A stretch of DNA of 64,000 nt from NCBI RefSeq assembly GCF_028682635.1, contig NZ_JANHLK010000007.1, positions 1 through 64,000 of the forward strand. The letters run 5' to 3'. Both the position numbers and the translations under genes were made by a program. This stretch comes from Pseudomonas putida. Lineage in GTDB: Bacteria > Pseudomonadota > Gammaproteobacteria > Pseudomonadales > Pseudomonadaceae. Position 1 is the stretch's first letter, and every line of letters starts with the position of its first letter. This document shows positions 18,543-28,193 of the stretch, piece by piece. The notes under the pieces are model-generated. The model saw only the letters and a list, made by a program, of their open reading frames with translations, searched no databases and was not told the origin of the DNA.

Positions 18543-19481
18543 TTACTTCGAAGCTTCGACCACGCCACTCTGGCGCTGCTTGAGGTTCTTGTCCGATTTG
18601 TACTGTAATGCGGCGGAAGCCACGGCAGCGCTCTTGCCGGTTTCAACCCAATTGCGGATGCGCGCGGCATCGGCAAAGTGCGTGTATTTGCCATAAGCGT
18701 CGAGCAGCACCAGGGCAACCGGACGGTTGCTCATCCGGGTCACCAGCACCAGGCAGTGGCCTGCTGCGTTGGTGAAACCGGTCTTGGTCAGCTGGATGTC
18801 CCAGTCCGGCTTGCGCACCAGATGGTCGGTATTGCGGAAACCCAGGCTATAGACGGGTTTACGAAAGGTGACGGTTTTTTCCTTGGTGGTGCTCAGCTCG
18901 GTCAGCAACGGGTATTTGTGCGCGGCGATCAACAGTTTGCTCAGGTCGCGCGCGGTCGATACGTTGCGCGCGGAGAGACCGGTCGGCTCGACGAAATGGG
19001 TGTTGGTCATGCCCAGGGCCCGGGCCTTGGCGTTCATCGCGGCAATGAACGCGGCATAGCCGCCTGGATAGTGATGGGCCAGGCTGGCGGCGGCCCGGTT
19101 TTCCGAGGACATCAGGGCAATCAGCAGCATTTCCCGACGCGGCAGTTCGCTCCTGAGTTTTACCCGGGAGTACACGCCTTTCATTTCCGGCGTGTCGCTG
19201 ATGTCGATGTTGATGTATTCGTCCATGTTCTGCCGGGCTTCAACCACGACCAGGCCGGTCATCAGTTTGCTGACCGAAGCGATGGGGACGACGACGTCCG
19301 GGTTGCTGGCATAGATGACTTTGTTGGTCTGCAGGTCCAGCAGCAAGGAGCTGCCGGAAGCGAGCTTGAGTGACTTGGTATCCCGCGGCGCTGCGGTGGT
19401 CTCGTCGGCACTGGCGATTGGCGTGAGGAAAGTCCCTGTAACTGCAAAAAATAGGCTCAGGATGGAAAGACGGATTTTCAC
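18543..19481 (-). CDS. pbpG: D-alanyl-D-alanine endopeptidase PBP7
   Basis: A 312-residue periplasmic low-molecular-weight penicillin-binding protein that cleaves D-Ala-meso-DAP cross-links in peptidoglycan. It has a Sec signal peptide (cleavage near 'ASA', residue 25) and the three active-site motifs in order: SVSK with nucleophile Ser69 and Lys72, SEN (Ser126-Asn128) and KTG (234-236). There is no C-terminal amphipathic anchor of the DacA type, which supports PBP7 over DacA. Convergent with the small acidic genes. Confidence 0.93.
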   Translation of the reverse strand: MKIRLSILSLFFAVTGTFLTPIASADETTAAPRDTKSLKLASGSSLLLDLQTNKVIYASNPDVVVPIASVSKLMTGLVVVEARQNMDEYINIDISDTPEMKGVYSRVKLRSELPRREMLLIALMSSENRAAASLAHHYPGGYAAFIAAMNAKARALGMTNTHFVEPTGLSARNVSTARDLSKLLIAAHKYPLLTELSTTKEKTVTFRKPVYSLGFRNTDHLVRKPDWDIQLTKTGFTNAAGHCLVLVTRMSNRPVALVLLDAYGKYTHFADAARIRNWVETGKSAAVASAALQYKSDKNLKQRQSGVVEASK

Positions 19482-19660
19482 GCTGGCAGACTCAATAAAG
19501 TGTTGATAAGCCGTTTTTGTAACGGGCTATTTCCCGAAAAGCGCGACATTCTGGAGTATGGCTGAATAACTGTCGATGGTTGTTCGAGGGCAGAGTGAAA
19601 GACCCTCGAAACGTGAAAAAAACGTCATTTTCCGGCGGATGGTCATCCCGTTCCGCGGGC

Positions 19661-19689
19661 AAAAAAGAACCCCGCCATGGGCGGGGTTC
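19661..19689 (-). terminator. Rho-independent terminator of folD
   Basis: Read on the minus strand: GAACCCCGCC-CAT-GGCGGGGTTC followed by TTTTTT; a perfect 10-bp stem 31 bases after the folD stop. Confidence 0.95.
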
Positions 19690-19719
19690 CTTGTGTCGCT
19701 GGTTGCCTCTACCTGCGCC

Positions 19720-20574
19720 TCAGCTGTGCAGGGCTTCAGCGGCGTACAGGGTGTTTTCCAGCAGGCAGGCGCGGGTCATCGGGCCAACGCCGCCTGGCAC
19801 CGGAGTGATCCAGCCGGCACGGGGCAGGGCGGTTTCGTAGATCACGTCACCCACCAGCTTGCCGTCTTCCTGGCGGTTGATGCCAACGTCGATCACGATC
19901 GCGCCTTCCTTGATCCACTCACCTTTTACCAGGCCCGGCTTGCCGGCGGCGACGACCACCAGGTCGGCACGGCCGACGTGACCGGCCAGGTCCTTGGTGA
20001 AGCGGTGGGTGACGGTCACGGTGCAACCGGCCAGCAACAGTTCCATCGCCATCGGGCGTCCGACGATATTGGAAGCGCCGACCACCACCGCGTTCATCCC
20101 GTAGAGATCGGCGCCGGTGCTTTCCAGCAGGGTCATGATCCCTTTCGGGGTGCAGGGACGCAGCAGCGGGATGCGCTGGGCCAGGCGGCCGACGTTATAA
20201 GGGTGGAAACCATCGACGTCTTTATCCGGGCGAATGCGTTCCAGCAATTTGGAGGCATCCAGGTGTTCCGGCAGAGGAAGCTGAAGCAGGACGCCGTCAA
20301 TCGCCGGATCGTCATTGAGACGATCGATCAGGTCGGCCAGCGCTTGCTGGGTGGTGTCGGAAGGCAGGTCATAGGCCTGGGACAGGAAGCCGACCTCTTC
20401 ACAGTCTTTACGCTTGTGCGAGACATAAACCTGAGAGGCAGGATCGCTGCCGACCAGGATCACCGCGAGGCCCGGCGTGCGCAGACCTTGCTGGCGACGC
20501 TCGTTGACGCGTTGGGCGATCTGCTGGCGCAGGCTGGCGGCGATCGATTTGCCGTCGATAAGTTGTGCAGTCAT
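19720..20574 (-). CDS. folD: bifunctional methylenetetrahydrofolate dehydrogenase/cyclohydrolase FolD
   Basis: A 284-residue cytosolic enzyme that interconverts 5,10-methylene-, methenyl- and 10-formyl-tetrahydrofolate using NADP. The family signature around the catalytic Lys ('[14 protein letters not shown]') is at about residue 50-63; '[11 protein letters not shown]' and '[14 protein letters not shown]' (Rossmann loop) are present, and the C-terminal '[11 protein letters not shown]' is intact. Normal length. It is divergent from the tRNA cluster promoter. Confidence 0.97.
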   Translation of the reverse strand: MTAQLIDGKSIAASLRQQIAQRVNERRQQGLRTPGLAVILVGSDPASQVYVSHKRKDCEEVGFLSQAYDLPSDTTQQALADLIDRLNDDPAIDGVLLQLPLPEHLDASKLLERIRPDKDVDGFHPYNVGRLAQRIPLLRPCTPKGIMTLLESTGADLYGMNAVVVGASNIVGRPMAMELLLAGCTVTVTHRFTKDLAGHVGRADLVVVAAGKPGLVKGEWIKEGAIVIDVGINRQEDGKLVGDVIYETALPRAGWITPVPGGVGPMTRACLLENTLYAAEALHS

Positions 20575-20705
20575 TGCGCGTGATTAACCATCGAGAGGGG
20601 AAAAAAAGAGAGCGCATTCTCGCATGTCATGCGGTGAGGGCAAAGGCGCTTGGTCTGCAAATTCCGCTAACCCCTTTAATTAAATGAATTTTTTTCAAAA
20701 AGGAT

Positions 20706-20734
20706 TTGACGACCTGCGGGGGGCTCTATACTAT
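20706..20734 (+). promoter_or_regulatory. sigma70 promoter of the tRNA operon
   Basis: TTGACG (20706-20711) is followed by TATACT (20727, spacer 15) or TACTAT (20729, spacer 17). The GC-rich stretch after the -10 (CGTCGC) resembles stable-RNA discriminators. It is 116 bases upstream of tRNA-Arg. Confidence 0.75.
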
Positions 20735-20849
20735 TCGTCGCACTTGTCGGGCACAGCCTAGCACTGGTTGAGAAGGTTGAGCGGGATTACGGTTCTGCAA
20801 GACTGAAAAGCACTTAGTTTGTAGTCCTCCAAGAGTACAGATTAACAAG

Positions 20850-20926
20850 GCGCCCGTAGCTCAGCTGGATAGAGCATCCGCCTTCTAAGCGGATGGTCGC
20901 AGGTTCGAGTCCTGCCGGGTGCGCCA
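20850..20926 (+). tRNA. tRNA-Arg(TCT)
   Basis: A 77-base cloverleaf with encoded CCA. Acceptor GCGCCCG/CGGGTGC, T-loop GGTTCGAGTCC, anticodon loop CTTCTAA, giving TCT. Confidence 0.97.
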
Positions 20927-20958
20927 TTAGGCAGCTTTGGCACAAGTAACGCGATATG

Positions 20959-21034
20959 GTGGGCGTAGCTCAGTTGGTAGAGCACGGGATTGTGACTCCC
21001 GTTGTCGTGGGTTCGATCCCCATCGTCCACCCCA
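20959..21034 (+). tRNA. tRNA-His(GTG), copy 1
   Basis: Acceptor GTGGGCG/CGTCCAC, anticodon loop ATTGTGA, giving GTG; CCA is encoded. The extra G(-1) typical of tRNA-His is at 20958 and can pair with C73. It is followed by a terminator-like hairpin. Confidence 0.97.
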
Positions 21035-21043
21035 TATTTCGAA

Positions 21044-21073
21044 GGGCGCCAGATTAACAGTCTGGCGCCTTTG
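21044..21073 (+). terminator. hairpin after tRNA-His copy 1
   Basis: GGCGCCAGA...TCTGGCGCC, a 9-bp stem with 7-base loop. The short T run is broken (CTTTGC), so it may mainly be a processing or weak termination signal; tRNA-Leu follows. Confidence 0.6.
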
Positions 21074-21091
21074 CTTTAAAGGCTTCATTCC

Positions 21092-21176
21092 GCGGATGTG
21101 GTGGAATTGGTAGACACACTGGATTTAGGTTCCAGCGCCGCGAGGCGTAAGAGTTCGAGTCTCTTCATCCGCACCA
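21092..21176 (+). tRNA. tRNA-Leu(TAG)
   Basis: An 85-base tRNA with long variable arm; acceptor GCGGATG/CATCCGC, anticodon loop TTTAGGT, giving TAG; CCA encoded. Confidence 0.97.
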
Positions 21177-21254
21177 AACAAGACTTCATCCATGCCGCCT
21201 GGCCTGGTTGAGGTTCAACAAAGAAGTGATTTGGCTTCTTTGTTACGCAATATG

Positions 21255-21330
21255 GTGGGCGTAGCTCAGTTGGTAGAGCACGGGATTGTGACTCCCGTTG
21301 TCGTGGGTTCGATCCCCATCGTCCACCCCA
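21255..21330 (+). tRNA. tRNA-His(GTG), copy 2
   Basis: Identical in the tRNA body to copy 1, including G(-1) at 21254 and the encoded CCA; followed by a strong terminator. Confidence 0.97.
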
Positions 21331-21725
21331 TATTTCGAAAAGGCGCCAGATTAATAGTCTGGCGCCTTTTTTGTTTCAGCAGATTCAGCGACCGCAGGTA
21401 CCGGGTCGCAAGGGCAGGGCGTTTCGTCGTTTTTATGTTTCGCGATGATGCCGTGTTGCCCGCCGGCCTTGCTTGCGAGATCGGCTGCCAGGGAGATGAT
21501 TGGCGACCTCCTCTATATATAGAAAGGTTGGCGCAGAGCCCTGGCGTGATTGGTTGTATTTGCCATCGGGGCGAGGTGCATTCGTGCATTCGCACCTATA
21601 AATTGCCTGCTGCGTTTTTACCCGTTTTCAGTAGGGTGACTTCTTGAGTTTGACCCACTAGAATGCATGCCCTTGATTCTGGGGTCGGAAACGGCCGGCT
21701 AACGTCTGTGCAACGAGGAATATCC
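21331..21725. other. gap between tRNA operon and tig
   Basis: These 395 bases hold the tRNA operon terminator and must hold the tig promoter. TAGAAT at 21659-21664 could be its -10, but no matching -35 at proper distance is clear. Open frames here, on both strands, lack ribosome sites and are read across tRNA sequence, so I do not call a gene. Confidence 0.5.
21340..21372 (+). terminator. Rho-independent terminator of the tRNA operon
   Basis: AAGGCGCCAGA-TTAATAG-TCTGGCGCCTT followed by a run of T; an 11-bp version of the hairpin after copy 1, with a better T tract. Confidence 0.9.
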
Positions 21726-23036
21726 ATGCAAGTTTCTGTTGAAAATACTACTGCTCTTGAGCGCCGCATGAGCGTCACCGTGCCGGCTGAGCGCATCGAG
21801 AGCCAGGTCAACAAGCGTCTGCAGCAGACCGCCCAAAAGGCCAAGATTGCTGGCTTCCGTCCAGGCAAAGTGCCAATGAGCGAAATCAAGCGCCGTTTCG
21901 GTGCTGACGCTCGCCAGGAAGCTGTAGGCGACGTGATCCAGTCTTCCTTCTACGAAGCTGTGGTTGAGCAGAAGCTGAATCCGGCGGGTTCGCCGTCGAT
22001 CGAACCAAAATCCCTGGAAGCGGGCAAGGACCTGGAATACGTAGCCGTATTCGAAGTGTTCCCTGAGTTCACCGTTGCCGGTTTCGAAGGTATCGCCGTA
22101 GAGCGCCTGAGCGCTGACGTGGCTGACGCCGATCTGGACAAGATGCTGGACATCCTGCGCAAGCAGAACACCCGTTTCGAAGTGGCTGATCGCGCCGCTC
22201 AAAACGAAGACCAGCTGAACATCGATTTCGTTGGCAAGGTCGACGGTGAAGTGTTCGCTGGCGGTTCCGCCAAGGGCACCCAGTTGGTCCTGGGTTCCGG
22301 CCGCATGATCCCTGGCTTCGAAGACGGCCTGGTTGGCGCTAAAGCCGGCGAAGAGCGCGTTCTGAACCTGACCTTCCCTGAGGACTATCAGAACCTGGAC
22401 CTGGCTGGCAAAACCGCCGAGTTCACCGTGACCGTCAACACCGTTTCCGAGCCAAAACTGCCAGAGCTGAACGAAGAGTTCTTCGCTCAATTCGGCATCA
22501 AGGAAACCGGTCTGGAAGGCTTCCGCACCGAAGTTCGCAAGAACATGGAGCGCGAACTGCGCCAGGCGATCAAATCCAAGGTCAAGAATCAGGTCATGGA
22601 CGGTCTGCTGGCCACCAACCCGATCGAAGTGCCAAAGGCCCTGCTGTCCAACGAAGTCGACCGTCTGCGCGTGCAGGCTGTTCAACAGTTCGGCGGCAAC
22701 ATCAAGCCTGACCAACTGCCGGCCGAGCTGTTCGAAGAGCAAGCCAAGCGCCGTGTTGTCCTGGGCCTGATCGTGGCTGAAGTGGTCAAGCAATTCGACC
22801 TGAAGCCTGACGAAGCCCGCGTTCGCGAGATGATCCAGGAAATGGCTTCGGCTTATCAGGAGCCTGAGCAAGTTGTGTCCTGGTACTACAAGAACGACCA
22901 GCAACTGAACGAAGTTCGTTCGGTTGTGCTGGAAGAGCAAGTTGTGGATACTGTTCTGCAGAAAGCTAGCGTGACCGACAAATCGGTCTCTTACGAAGAA
23001 GCGGTCAAGCCGGTAGAAGCTCCACAAGCCGACTGA
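21726..23036 (+). CDS. tig: trigger factor (ribosome-associated chaperone, prolyl isomerase)
   Basis: A 436-residue chaperone that binds nascent chains at the ribosome exit. The N-terminal ribosome-binding domain contains '[17 protein letters not shown]' (about 41-57); the FKBP-type PPIase domain spans about 150-245 ('[15 protein letters not shown]'); the rest is the helical C-terminal arm. GAGGA lies before the ATG at 21726, 21 codons inside the longest open frame. It heads the tig-clpP-clpX-lon-hupB-ppiD protein-folding block. Confidence 0.97.
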   Translation: MQVSVENTTALERRMSVTVPAERIESQVNKRLQQTAQKAKIAGFRPGKVPMSEIKRRFGADARQEAVGDVIQSSFYEAVVEQKLNPAGSPSIEPKSLEAGKDLEYVAVFEVFPEFTVAGFEGIAVERLSADVADADLDKMLDILRKQNTRFEVADRAAQNEDQLNIDFVGKVDGEVFAGGSAKGTQLVLGSGRMIPGFEDGLVGAKAGEERVLNLTFPEDYQNLDLAGKTAEFTVTVNTVSEPKLPELNEEFFAQFGIKETGLEGFRTEVRKNMERELRQAIKSKVKNQVMDGLLATNPIEVPKALLSNEVDRLRVQAVQQFGGNIKPDQLPAELFEEQAKRRVVLGLIVAEVVKQFDLKPDEARVREMIQEMASAYQEPEQVVSWYYKNDQQLNEVRSVVLEEQVVDTVLQKASVTDKSVSYEEAVKPVEAPQAD

Positions 23037-23061
23037 TCATTTTTGCGCTAAGAAGCACACA

Positions 23062-23089
23062 CATAAGCCAGCTCTCGAGCTGGCTTATG
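23062..23089 (+). other. hairpin between tig and clpP
   Basis: CATAAGCCAGCT-CTCG-AGCTGGCTTATG: a perfect 12-bp stem without a T run. It could attenuate transcription or stabilise the tig mRNA; read-through into clpP is expected. Confidence 0.75.
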
Positions 23090-23128
23090 CGTATTCAAGA
23101 CATAACTATTTGGGAGTGACTGCAGAGC

Positions 23129-23764
23129 ATGTTCCGTAATTCGTATATTCAGCAGAACTCTGATATCCAGGCCGCAGGCGGCCTGGTCCCGATGGTTGTC
23201 GAGCAGTCCGCTCGTGGCGAGCGCGCCTACGACATCTACTCGCGTCTTCTCAAGGAGCGAGTGATCTTCCTGGTGGGTCCGGTAGAGGACTACATGGCCA
23301 ACCTGATCTGTGCGCAACTGCTGTTCCTTGAAGCGGAAAACCCGGACAAGGACATCCATCTCTATATCAACTCCCCGGGCGGTTCGGTGACGGCGGGCAT
23401 GTCGATCTACGACACCATGCAGTTCATCAAACCCAACGTGTCGACCACCTGTATCGGTCAGGCGTGCAGCATGGGCGCGTTCCTGCTGACGGCCGGTGCC
23501 AAAGGCAAGCGTTACTGCCTGCCGAACTCGCGTGTGATGATTCACCAGCCACTGGGCGGTTTCCAGGGCCAGGCATCGGATATCGAAATCCATGCCAAGG
23601 AAATCCTCTTCATCCGCGAGCGTCTGAACACGCTGATGGCCAAGCACAGCGGGCGTACTCTGGAAGAAATCGAGCGCGACACCAACCGCGACAACTTCAT
23701 GAGTGCAGAAGCTGCGAAGGAATACGGCTTGATCGATGAAGTGATCAACCAGCGCCCCGCGTAA
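23129..23764 (+). CDS. clpP: ATP-dependent Clp protease proteolytic subunit
   Basis: A 211-residue serine protease that forms the tetradecameric ClpP chamber and works with ClpX. The catalytic triad is visible: Ser114 in 'ACSMGAF', His139 in 'MIHQP' and Asp188 in 'TNRDNF', the E. coli spacing shifted by three residues. A short N-terminal propeptide precedes '[19 protein letters not shown]'. It is followed by clpX after 112 bases. Confidence 0.97.
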   Translation: MFRNSYIQQNSDIQAAGGLVPMVVEQSARGERAYDIYSRLLKERVIFLVGPVEDYMANLICAQLLFLEAENPDKDIHLYINSPGGSVTAGMSIYDTMQFIKPNVSTTCIGQACSMGAFLLTAGAKGKRYCLPNSRVMIHQPLGGFQGQASDIEIHAKEILFIRERLNTLMAKHSGRTLEEIERDTNRDNFMSAEAAKEYGLIDEVINQRPA

Positions 23765-23813
23765 AATAAGCAGCTCAAAATAGGGGTGGTCGGCGGGTCC
23801 GATCACCAGCGGG

Positions 23814-23842
23814 CTTGAAAAAGCCCGCAATAGCCTTCATCT
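23814..23842 (+). promoter_or_regulatory. candidate heat-shock (sigma32) promoter of clpX
   Basis: CTTGAAA (23814-23820) is an exact sigma32 -35; 14 bases later CTTCATCT (23835-23842) matches CCCCATNT at six of eight positions. The -35 lies inside an 8-bp hairpin (23809-23828, GCGGGCTT/AAGCCCGC). Confidence 0.5.
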
Positions 23843-23876
23843 TGTGTTGCAAGCCTATCGGATTTGGATCGAACGA

Positions 23877-25160
23877 ATGACTGACACCCGCAACGGCGAG
23901 GACAACGGCAAGCTGCTCTATTGCTCCTTCTGTGGCAAAAGCCAGCATGAAGTGCGCAAATTGATTGCCGGCCCCTCGGTCTTTATCTGCGACGAGTGCG
24001 TCGACCTGTGCAATGACATCATCCGTGAGGAGGTGCAGGAAGCCCAGGCCGAGAGCAGCGCGCATAAATTGCCTTCGCCTAAAGAAATCAGCGGCATCCT
24101 TGATCAGTATGTGATTGGTCAGGAGCGTGCGAAAAAGGTTCTGGCCGTAGCGGTGTACAACCACTACAAGCGTCTTAACCAGCGTGACAAGAAGAGCGAC
24201 GACGTCGAACTCGGCAAGAGCAACATCTTGCTGATCGGCCCGACAGGCTCGGGTAAAACCCTGCTTGCCGAAACCCTGGCCCGCTTGCTGAACGTTCCGT
24301 TCACCATTGCCGACGCAACCACCCTCACCGAGGCGGGTTACGTGGGTGAAGATGTCGAGAACATCATTCAGAAGCTGTTGCAGAAGTGCGATTACGACGT
24401 GGAAAAAGCCCAGATGGGCATTGTCTACATCGATGAGATCGACAAGATCTCGCGCAAATCCGACAACCCGTCGATCACCCGGGACGTTTCCGGTGAAGGC
24501 GTGCAGCAGGCCCTGCTCAAGTTGATCGAAGGCACGGTCGCTTCCGTTCCACCTCAAGGTGGTCGCAAGCATCCGCAGCAGGAATTCCTTCAGGTCGACA
24601 CCCGTAACATCCTGTTCATCTGCGGTGGTGCGTTCTCTGGTCTGGAAAAGGTTATTCAAAACCGTTCCACCAAAGGCGGCATCGGTTTCGGTGCAGAAGT
24701 GCGCAGCAAGGAAGAAGGCAAGAAAGTCGGTGAATCCCTGCGTGAAGTCGAGCCTGACGATCTGGTCAAGTTCGGTCTGATCCCGGAATTCGTCGGTCGT
24801 CTGCCGGTCCTGGCCACGCTGGACGAGCTTGATGAGGCTGCGTTGATGCAGATCCTCACCGAGCCGAAAAACGCACTGACCAAGCAATACGCCAAGTTGT
24901 TCGAGATGGAAGGCGTAGACCTGGAATTCCGTGCCGATGCACTGAAATCGGTCGCAAAACGTGCCCTGGAACGCAAGACCGGTGCCCGTGGCCTGCGTTC
25001 GATTCTCGAAGGTGTACTGCTCGACACCATGTATGAAATCCCCTCGCAGTCCGAGGTGAGTAAAGTGGTGATCGACGAAAGCGTTATAGAAGGCAAGTCC
25101 AAGCCGCTGTATATCTATGAAAACAGTGAGCCTGCTGCCAAGGCCGCGCCAGACGCCTAA
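23877..25160 (+). CDS. clpX: ATP-dependent Clp protease ATPase subunit ClpX
   Basis: A 427-residue AAA+ unfoldase that recognises substrates and feeds ClpP. The N-terminal zinc domain has Cys16, Cys19, Cys38 and Cys41; Walker A GPTGSGKT is at 121-128, Walker B 'IVYIDEIDK' near 180, followed by the AAA+ small domain. The ATG at 23877 starts [12 protein letters not shown] as in homologues; the longer open frame upstream includes promoter sequence. A terminator follows at 25185. Confidence 0.97.
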   Translation: MTDTRNGEDNGKLLYCSFCGKSQHEVRKLIAGPSVFICDECVDLCNDIIREEVQEAQAESSAHKLPSPKEISGILDQYVIGQERAKKVLAVAVYNHYKRLNQRDKKSDDVELGKSNILLIGPTGSGKTLLAETLARLLNVPFTIADATTLTEAGYVGEDVENIIQKLLQKCDYDVEKAQMGIVYIDEIDKISRKSDNPSITRDVSGEGVQQALLKLIEGTVASVPPQGGRKHPQQEFLQVDTRNILFICGGAFSGLEKVIQNRSTKGGIGFGAEVRSKEEGKKVGESLREVEPDDLVKFGLIPEFVGRLPVLATLDELDEAALMQILTEPKNALTKQYAKLFEMEGVDLEFRADALKSVAKRALERKTGARGLRSILEGVLLDTMYEIPSQSEVSKVVIDESVIEGKSKPLYIYENSEPAAKAAPDA

Positions 25161-25184
25161 GCGTCACGCAGCCGGTACAAAGAA

Positions 25185-25208
25185 GGGGCCTTCGGGCCCC
25201 TTTGCTTT
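25185..25208 (+). terminator. Rho-independent terminator after clpX
   Basis: GGGGCC-TTCG-GGCCCC followed by TTTGCTTTTT; a 6-bp GC stem with a stable TTCG loop. Confidence 0.85.
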
Positions 25209-25234
25209 TTGCACTTTTTAACACTGTCTTTGTG

Positions 25235-25263
25235 CTTGTTTTTTTTCAAGGCAGCCCCCATCT
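25235..25263 (+). promoter_or_regulatory. heat-shock (sigma32) promoter of lon
   Basis: CTTGTTT (25235-25241), 14 bases, then CCCCATCT (25256-25263), an exact match to the sigma32 -10 consensus CCCCATNT. It lies 59 bases before the lon ATG. lon is a classical sigma32 gene in Gammaproteobacteria. Confidence 0.75.
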
Positions 25264-25321
25264 TGGTTTCAAGCTTACATCCATCTGTTTCCGGCCTTAT
25301 GGCCGCCGTAGAGGCGAAATC

Positions 25322-27718
25322 ATGAAGACAACCATCGAATTGCCTCTCCTGCCATTGCGTGATGTCGTGGTTTATCCGCACATGGTTATCCCGCTGTTCG
25401 TGGGGCGCGAGAAATCCATCGAAGCCCTCGAGGCAGCGATGACGGGCGACAAGCAGATCCTTCTGCTGGCCCAGAGAAACCCTGCTGACGACGATCCCGG
25501 CGAAGACGCACTTTATCGCGTAGGTACGATTGCGACCGTTCTGCAGCTGCTCAAGCTGCCTGACGGCACGGTCAAGGTTCTGGTCGAAGGCGAGCAGCGT
25601 GGCGCCGTGGAGCGCTTCAGCGAAGTGGACGGCCACTGCCGCGCCGAAGTGTCGTTGATCGACGAGGTCGATGCGCCTGAGCGCGAGTCGGAAGTGTTCG
25701 TGCGCAGCCTGCTGTCGCAGTTCGAACAATATGTGCAGTTGGGCAAGAAAGTCCCGGCTGAAGTCCTGTCGTCGCTCAACAGCATCGATGAGCCAGGCCG
25801 CCTGGTCGACACCATGGCCGCGCACATGGCGCTGAAAATCGAGCAGAAGCAGGAAATTCTCGAAATCATCGATTTGTCGGCCCGTGTCGAGCACGTGCTG
25901 GCCTTGCTGGATGCCGAGATCGACCTGCTGCAGGTCGAAAAACGCATCCGCGGTCGTGTCAAAAAGCAAATGGAGCGCAGTCAGCGCGAGTACTACCTGA
26001 ATGAGCAGATGAAGGCCATTCAGAAAGAGCTCGGTGACAGCGACGAAGGGCATAACGAAGTCGAAGAGCTGAAAAAGCGCATCGATGCCGCCGGCCTGCC
26101 GAAAGACGCCCTGGCCAAGGCGACGGCCGAGCTGAACAAGCTCAAGCAGATGTCGCCGATGTCCGCCGAAGCGACTGTGGTGCGTTCCTACATCGACTGG
26201 CTGGTCCAGGTGCCGTGGAAGGCCCAGAGTAAAGTGCGCCTTGACCTGGCTCGCGCAGAAGACATTCTCGACGCCGATCACTACGGCCTCGAAGAGGTCA
26301 AGGAACGCATTCTCGAATACCTCGCCGTGCAGAAGCGCGTGAAGAAGATTCGTGGTCCGGTGTTGTGCCTGGTAGGTCCTCCCGGGGTGGGTAAAACCTC
26401 GCTGGCGGAGTCCATTGCCCACGCCACCAACCGTAAATTCGTGCGCATGGCCCTCGGCGGCGTGCGCGATGAAGCGGAAATTCGTGGTCATCGCCGTACT
26501 TACATCGGTTCGATGCCTGGAAGATTGATTCAAAAGATGACAAAGGTGGGTGTGCGCAACCCGCTGTTCCTGCTCGATGAAATCGACAAGATGGGCAGCG
26601 ACATGCGTGGCGATCCGGCGTCGGCGTTGCTGGAAGTGCTCGATCCGGAGCAGAACCACAACTTCAACGATCACTATCTGGAAGTCGATTACGACCTGTC
26701 CGATGTGATGTTCCTGTGCACCTCCAACTCCATGAACATTCCACCGGCGCTGCTGGACCGGATGGAAGTGATTCGTCTGCCGGGCTACACCGAAGACGAG
26801 AAGATCAACATCGCCGTCAAGTACCTCTCGCCCAAGCAGATCACGGCCAACGGCCTGAAGAAAGGCGAGCTGGAATTCGACGCCGAAGCGATCCGCGACA
26901 TCATCCGCTACTACACCCGCGAAGCCGGTGTACGGGGCTTGGAGCGCCAGATTGCCAAGGTCTGCCGCAAGGCGGTCAAAGAGCATGCGCTGGAAAAACG
27001 CTTCTCTGTGAAGGTCACTGCGGACGATCTGGAACACTTCCTGGGCGTGCGTAAATTCCGCTACGGCCTGGCAGAGCAGCAGGACCAGATCGGTCAGGTG
27101 ACCGGCCTGGCGTGGACGCAGGTGGGCGGTGAATTGCTGACCATCGAAGCCGCTGTCGTACCGGGTAAAGGCCAGCTGATCAAGACCGGTTCCCTGGGTG
27201 ACGTGATGGTCGAATCGATCACCGCAGCCCTGACCGTTGTGCGCAGCCGGGCCAAGAGCCTGGGCATTCCCCTGGACTTCCACGAGAAGCGCGACACGCA
27301 CATCCACATGCCGGAAGGCGCGACCCCGAAAGACGGCCCTAGCGCCGGCGTGGGCATGTGCACGGCATTGGTCTCGGCACTGACCGGCATCCCGGTACGT
27401 GCAGATGTTGCCATGACGGGTGAAATTACCCTGCGTGGCCAGGTATTGGCGATTGGCGGCTTGAAGGAAAAACTGCTGGCCGCGCATCGTGGCGGAATCA
27501 AGACCGTGATCATTCCTGAAGAGAATGTTCGCGATTTGAAGGAAATTCCGGACAATATCAAGCAAGATCTTCAGATTAAACCAGTTAAATGGATTGACGA
27601 GGTCCTGCAAATTGCGCTGCAATACGCCCCGGAGCCCTTACCGGATGTGGCTCCGGAGATAGTCGCGAAGGATGAGAAACGTGACGCAGATTCTAAGGAA
27701 AGAATTAGCACGCATTAG
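25322..27718 (+). CDS. lon: ATP-dependent protease Lon
   Basis: A 798-residue hexameric AAA+ protease that degrades misfolded and regulatory proteins. The N-terminal substrate domain begins 'LPLLPLRDVVVYPHMVIPL'; Walker A GPPGVGKT is at 352-359; the C-terminal protease domain has the Ser-Lys dyad, Ser674 in 'KDGPSAG' and Lys717 in 'GGLKEK'. The ATG at 25322 gives the family-standard start. Preceded by a heat-shock-type promoter and followed by a separate sigma70 promoter for hupB. Confidence 0.97.
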   Translation: MKTTIELPLLPLRDVVVYPHMVIPLFVGREKSIEALEAAMTGDKQILLLAQRNPADDDPGEDALYRVGTIATVLQLLKLPDGTVKVLVEGEQRGAVERFSEVDGHCRAEVSLIDEVDAPERESEVFVRSLLSQFEQYVQLGKKVPAEVLSSLNSIDEPGRLVDTMAAHMALKIEQKQEILEIIDLSARVEHVLALLDAEIDLLQVEKRIRGRVKKQMERSQREYYLNEQMKAIQKELGDSDEGHNEVEELKKRIDAAGLPKDALAKATAELNKLKQMSPMSAEATVVRSYIDWLVQVPWKAQSKVRLDLARAEDILDADHYGLEEVKERILEYLAVQKRVKKIRGPVLCLVGPPGVGKTSLAESIAHATNRKFVRMALGGVRDEAEIRGHRRTYIGSMPGRLIQKMTKVGVRNPLFLLDEIDKMGSDMRGDPASALLEVLDPEQNHNFNDHYLEVDYDLSDVMFLCTSNSMNIPPALLDRMEVIRLPGYTEDEKINIAVKYLSPKQITANGLKKGELEFDAEAIRDIIRYYTREAGVRGLERQIAKVCRKAVKEHALEKRFSVKVTADDLEHFLGVRKFRYGLAEQQDQIGQVTGLAWTQVGGELLTIEAAVVPGKGQLIKTGSLGDVMVESITAALTVVRSRAKSLGIPLDFHEKRDTHIHMPEGATPKDGPSAGVGMCTALVSALTGIPVRADVAMTGEITLRGQVLAIGGLKEKLLAAHRGGIKTVIIPEENVRDLKEIPDNIKQDLQIKPVKWIDEVLQIALQYAPEPLPDVAPEIVAKDEKRDADSKERISTH

Positions 27719-27742
27719 TACGTATTTGCCTGGGGGGCTTCC

Positions 27743-27772
27743 TTGACAGCTTTTTAGAGCCCTTGTTATAAA
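27743..27772 (+). promoter_or_regulatory. strong sigma70 promoter of hupB
   Basis: A consensus TTGACA (27743-27748) with TTATAA at 27766 (spacer 17) or TATAAA at 27767 (spacer 18), preceded by TG in extended -10 position. It is about 95 bases upstream of hupB. Confidence 0.85.
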
Positions 27773-27867
27773 GCGGCTCTTAAGTGTCTGTAGGCCATTC
27801 AGCACTCGTTTTTGCTTTCACCAAAAAAACTTAGAATCATACTCAAATAGATATAAGGGGACTTAGA

Positions 27868-28140
27868 GTGAACAAGTCGGAACTGATTGATGCTATCGCT
27901 GCATCCGCTGATATCCCGAAAGCTGCTGCTGGCCGTGCGCTGGACGCTGTAATCGAATCCGTCACTGGCGCTCTCAAGGCTGGCGACTCCGTGGTTCTGG
28001 TTGGTTTCGGTACCTTCTCCGTAACTGATCGTCCAGCTCGCATCGGTCGTAACCCACAGACCGGTAAGACGCTGGAAATCGCAGCTGCCAAAAAACCAGG
28101 TTTCAAAGCCGGTAAAGCACTGAAAGAAGCTGTCAACTAA
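27868..28140 (+). CDS. hupB: DNA-binding protein HU-beta
   Basis: A 90-residue nucleoid protein; a dimer that bends DNA without sequence preference. The full HU family length and landmarks are present: '[11 protein letters not shown]' and the arm '[12 protein letters not shown]' that intercalates DNA with its Pro. It starts with GTG at 27868 with AAGGGG upstream. Strong own promoter. It occupies the same place, right after lon, as in other pseudomonads. Confidence 0.97.
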   Translation: MNKSELIDAIAASADIPKAAAGRALDAVIESVTGALKAGDSVVLVGFGTFSVTDRPARIGRNPQTGKTLEIAAAKKPGFKAGKALKEAVN

Positions 28141-28193
28141 GTTCCATTCAGGTTTTTGCCTATCCGGGTCGGGGTCAAGCCTGACCTGGCAGC

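Noticed and set aside
20842..21595. Short open frames on the minus strand across the tRNA genes (with 'GRTRTCD' type wording) and a plus-strand frame at 21192-21647
   Set aside because: They read through tRNA sequence and are a known type of false gene call; no ribosome sites.
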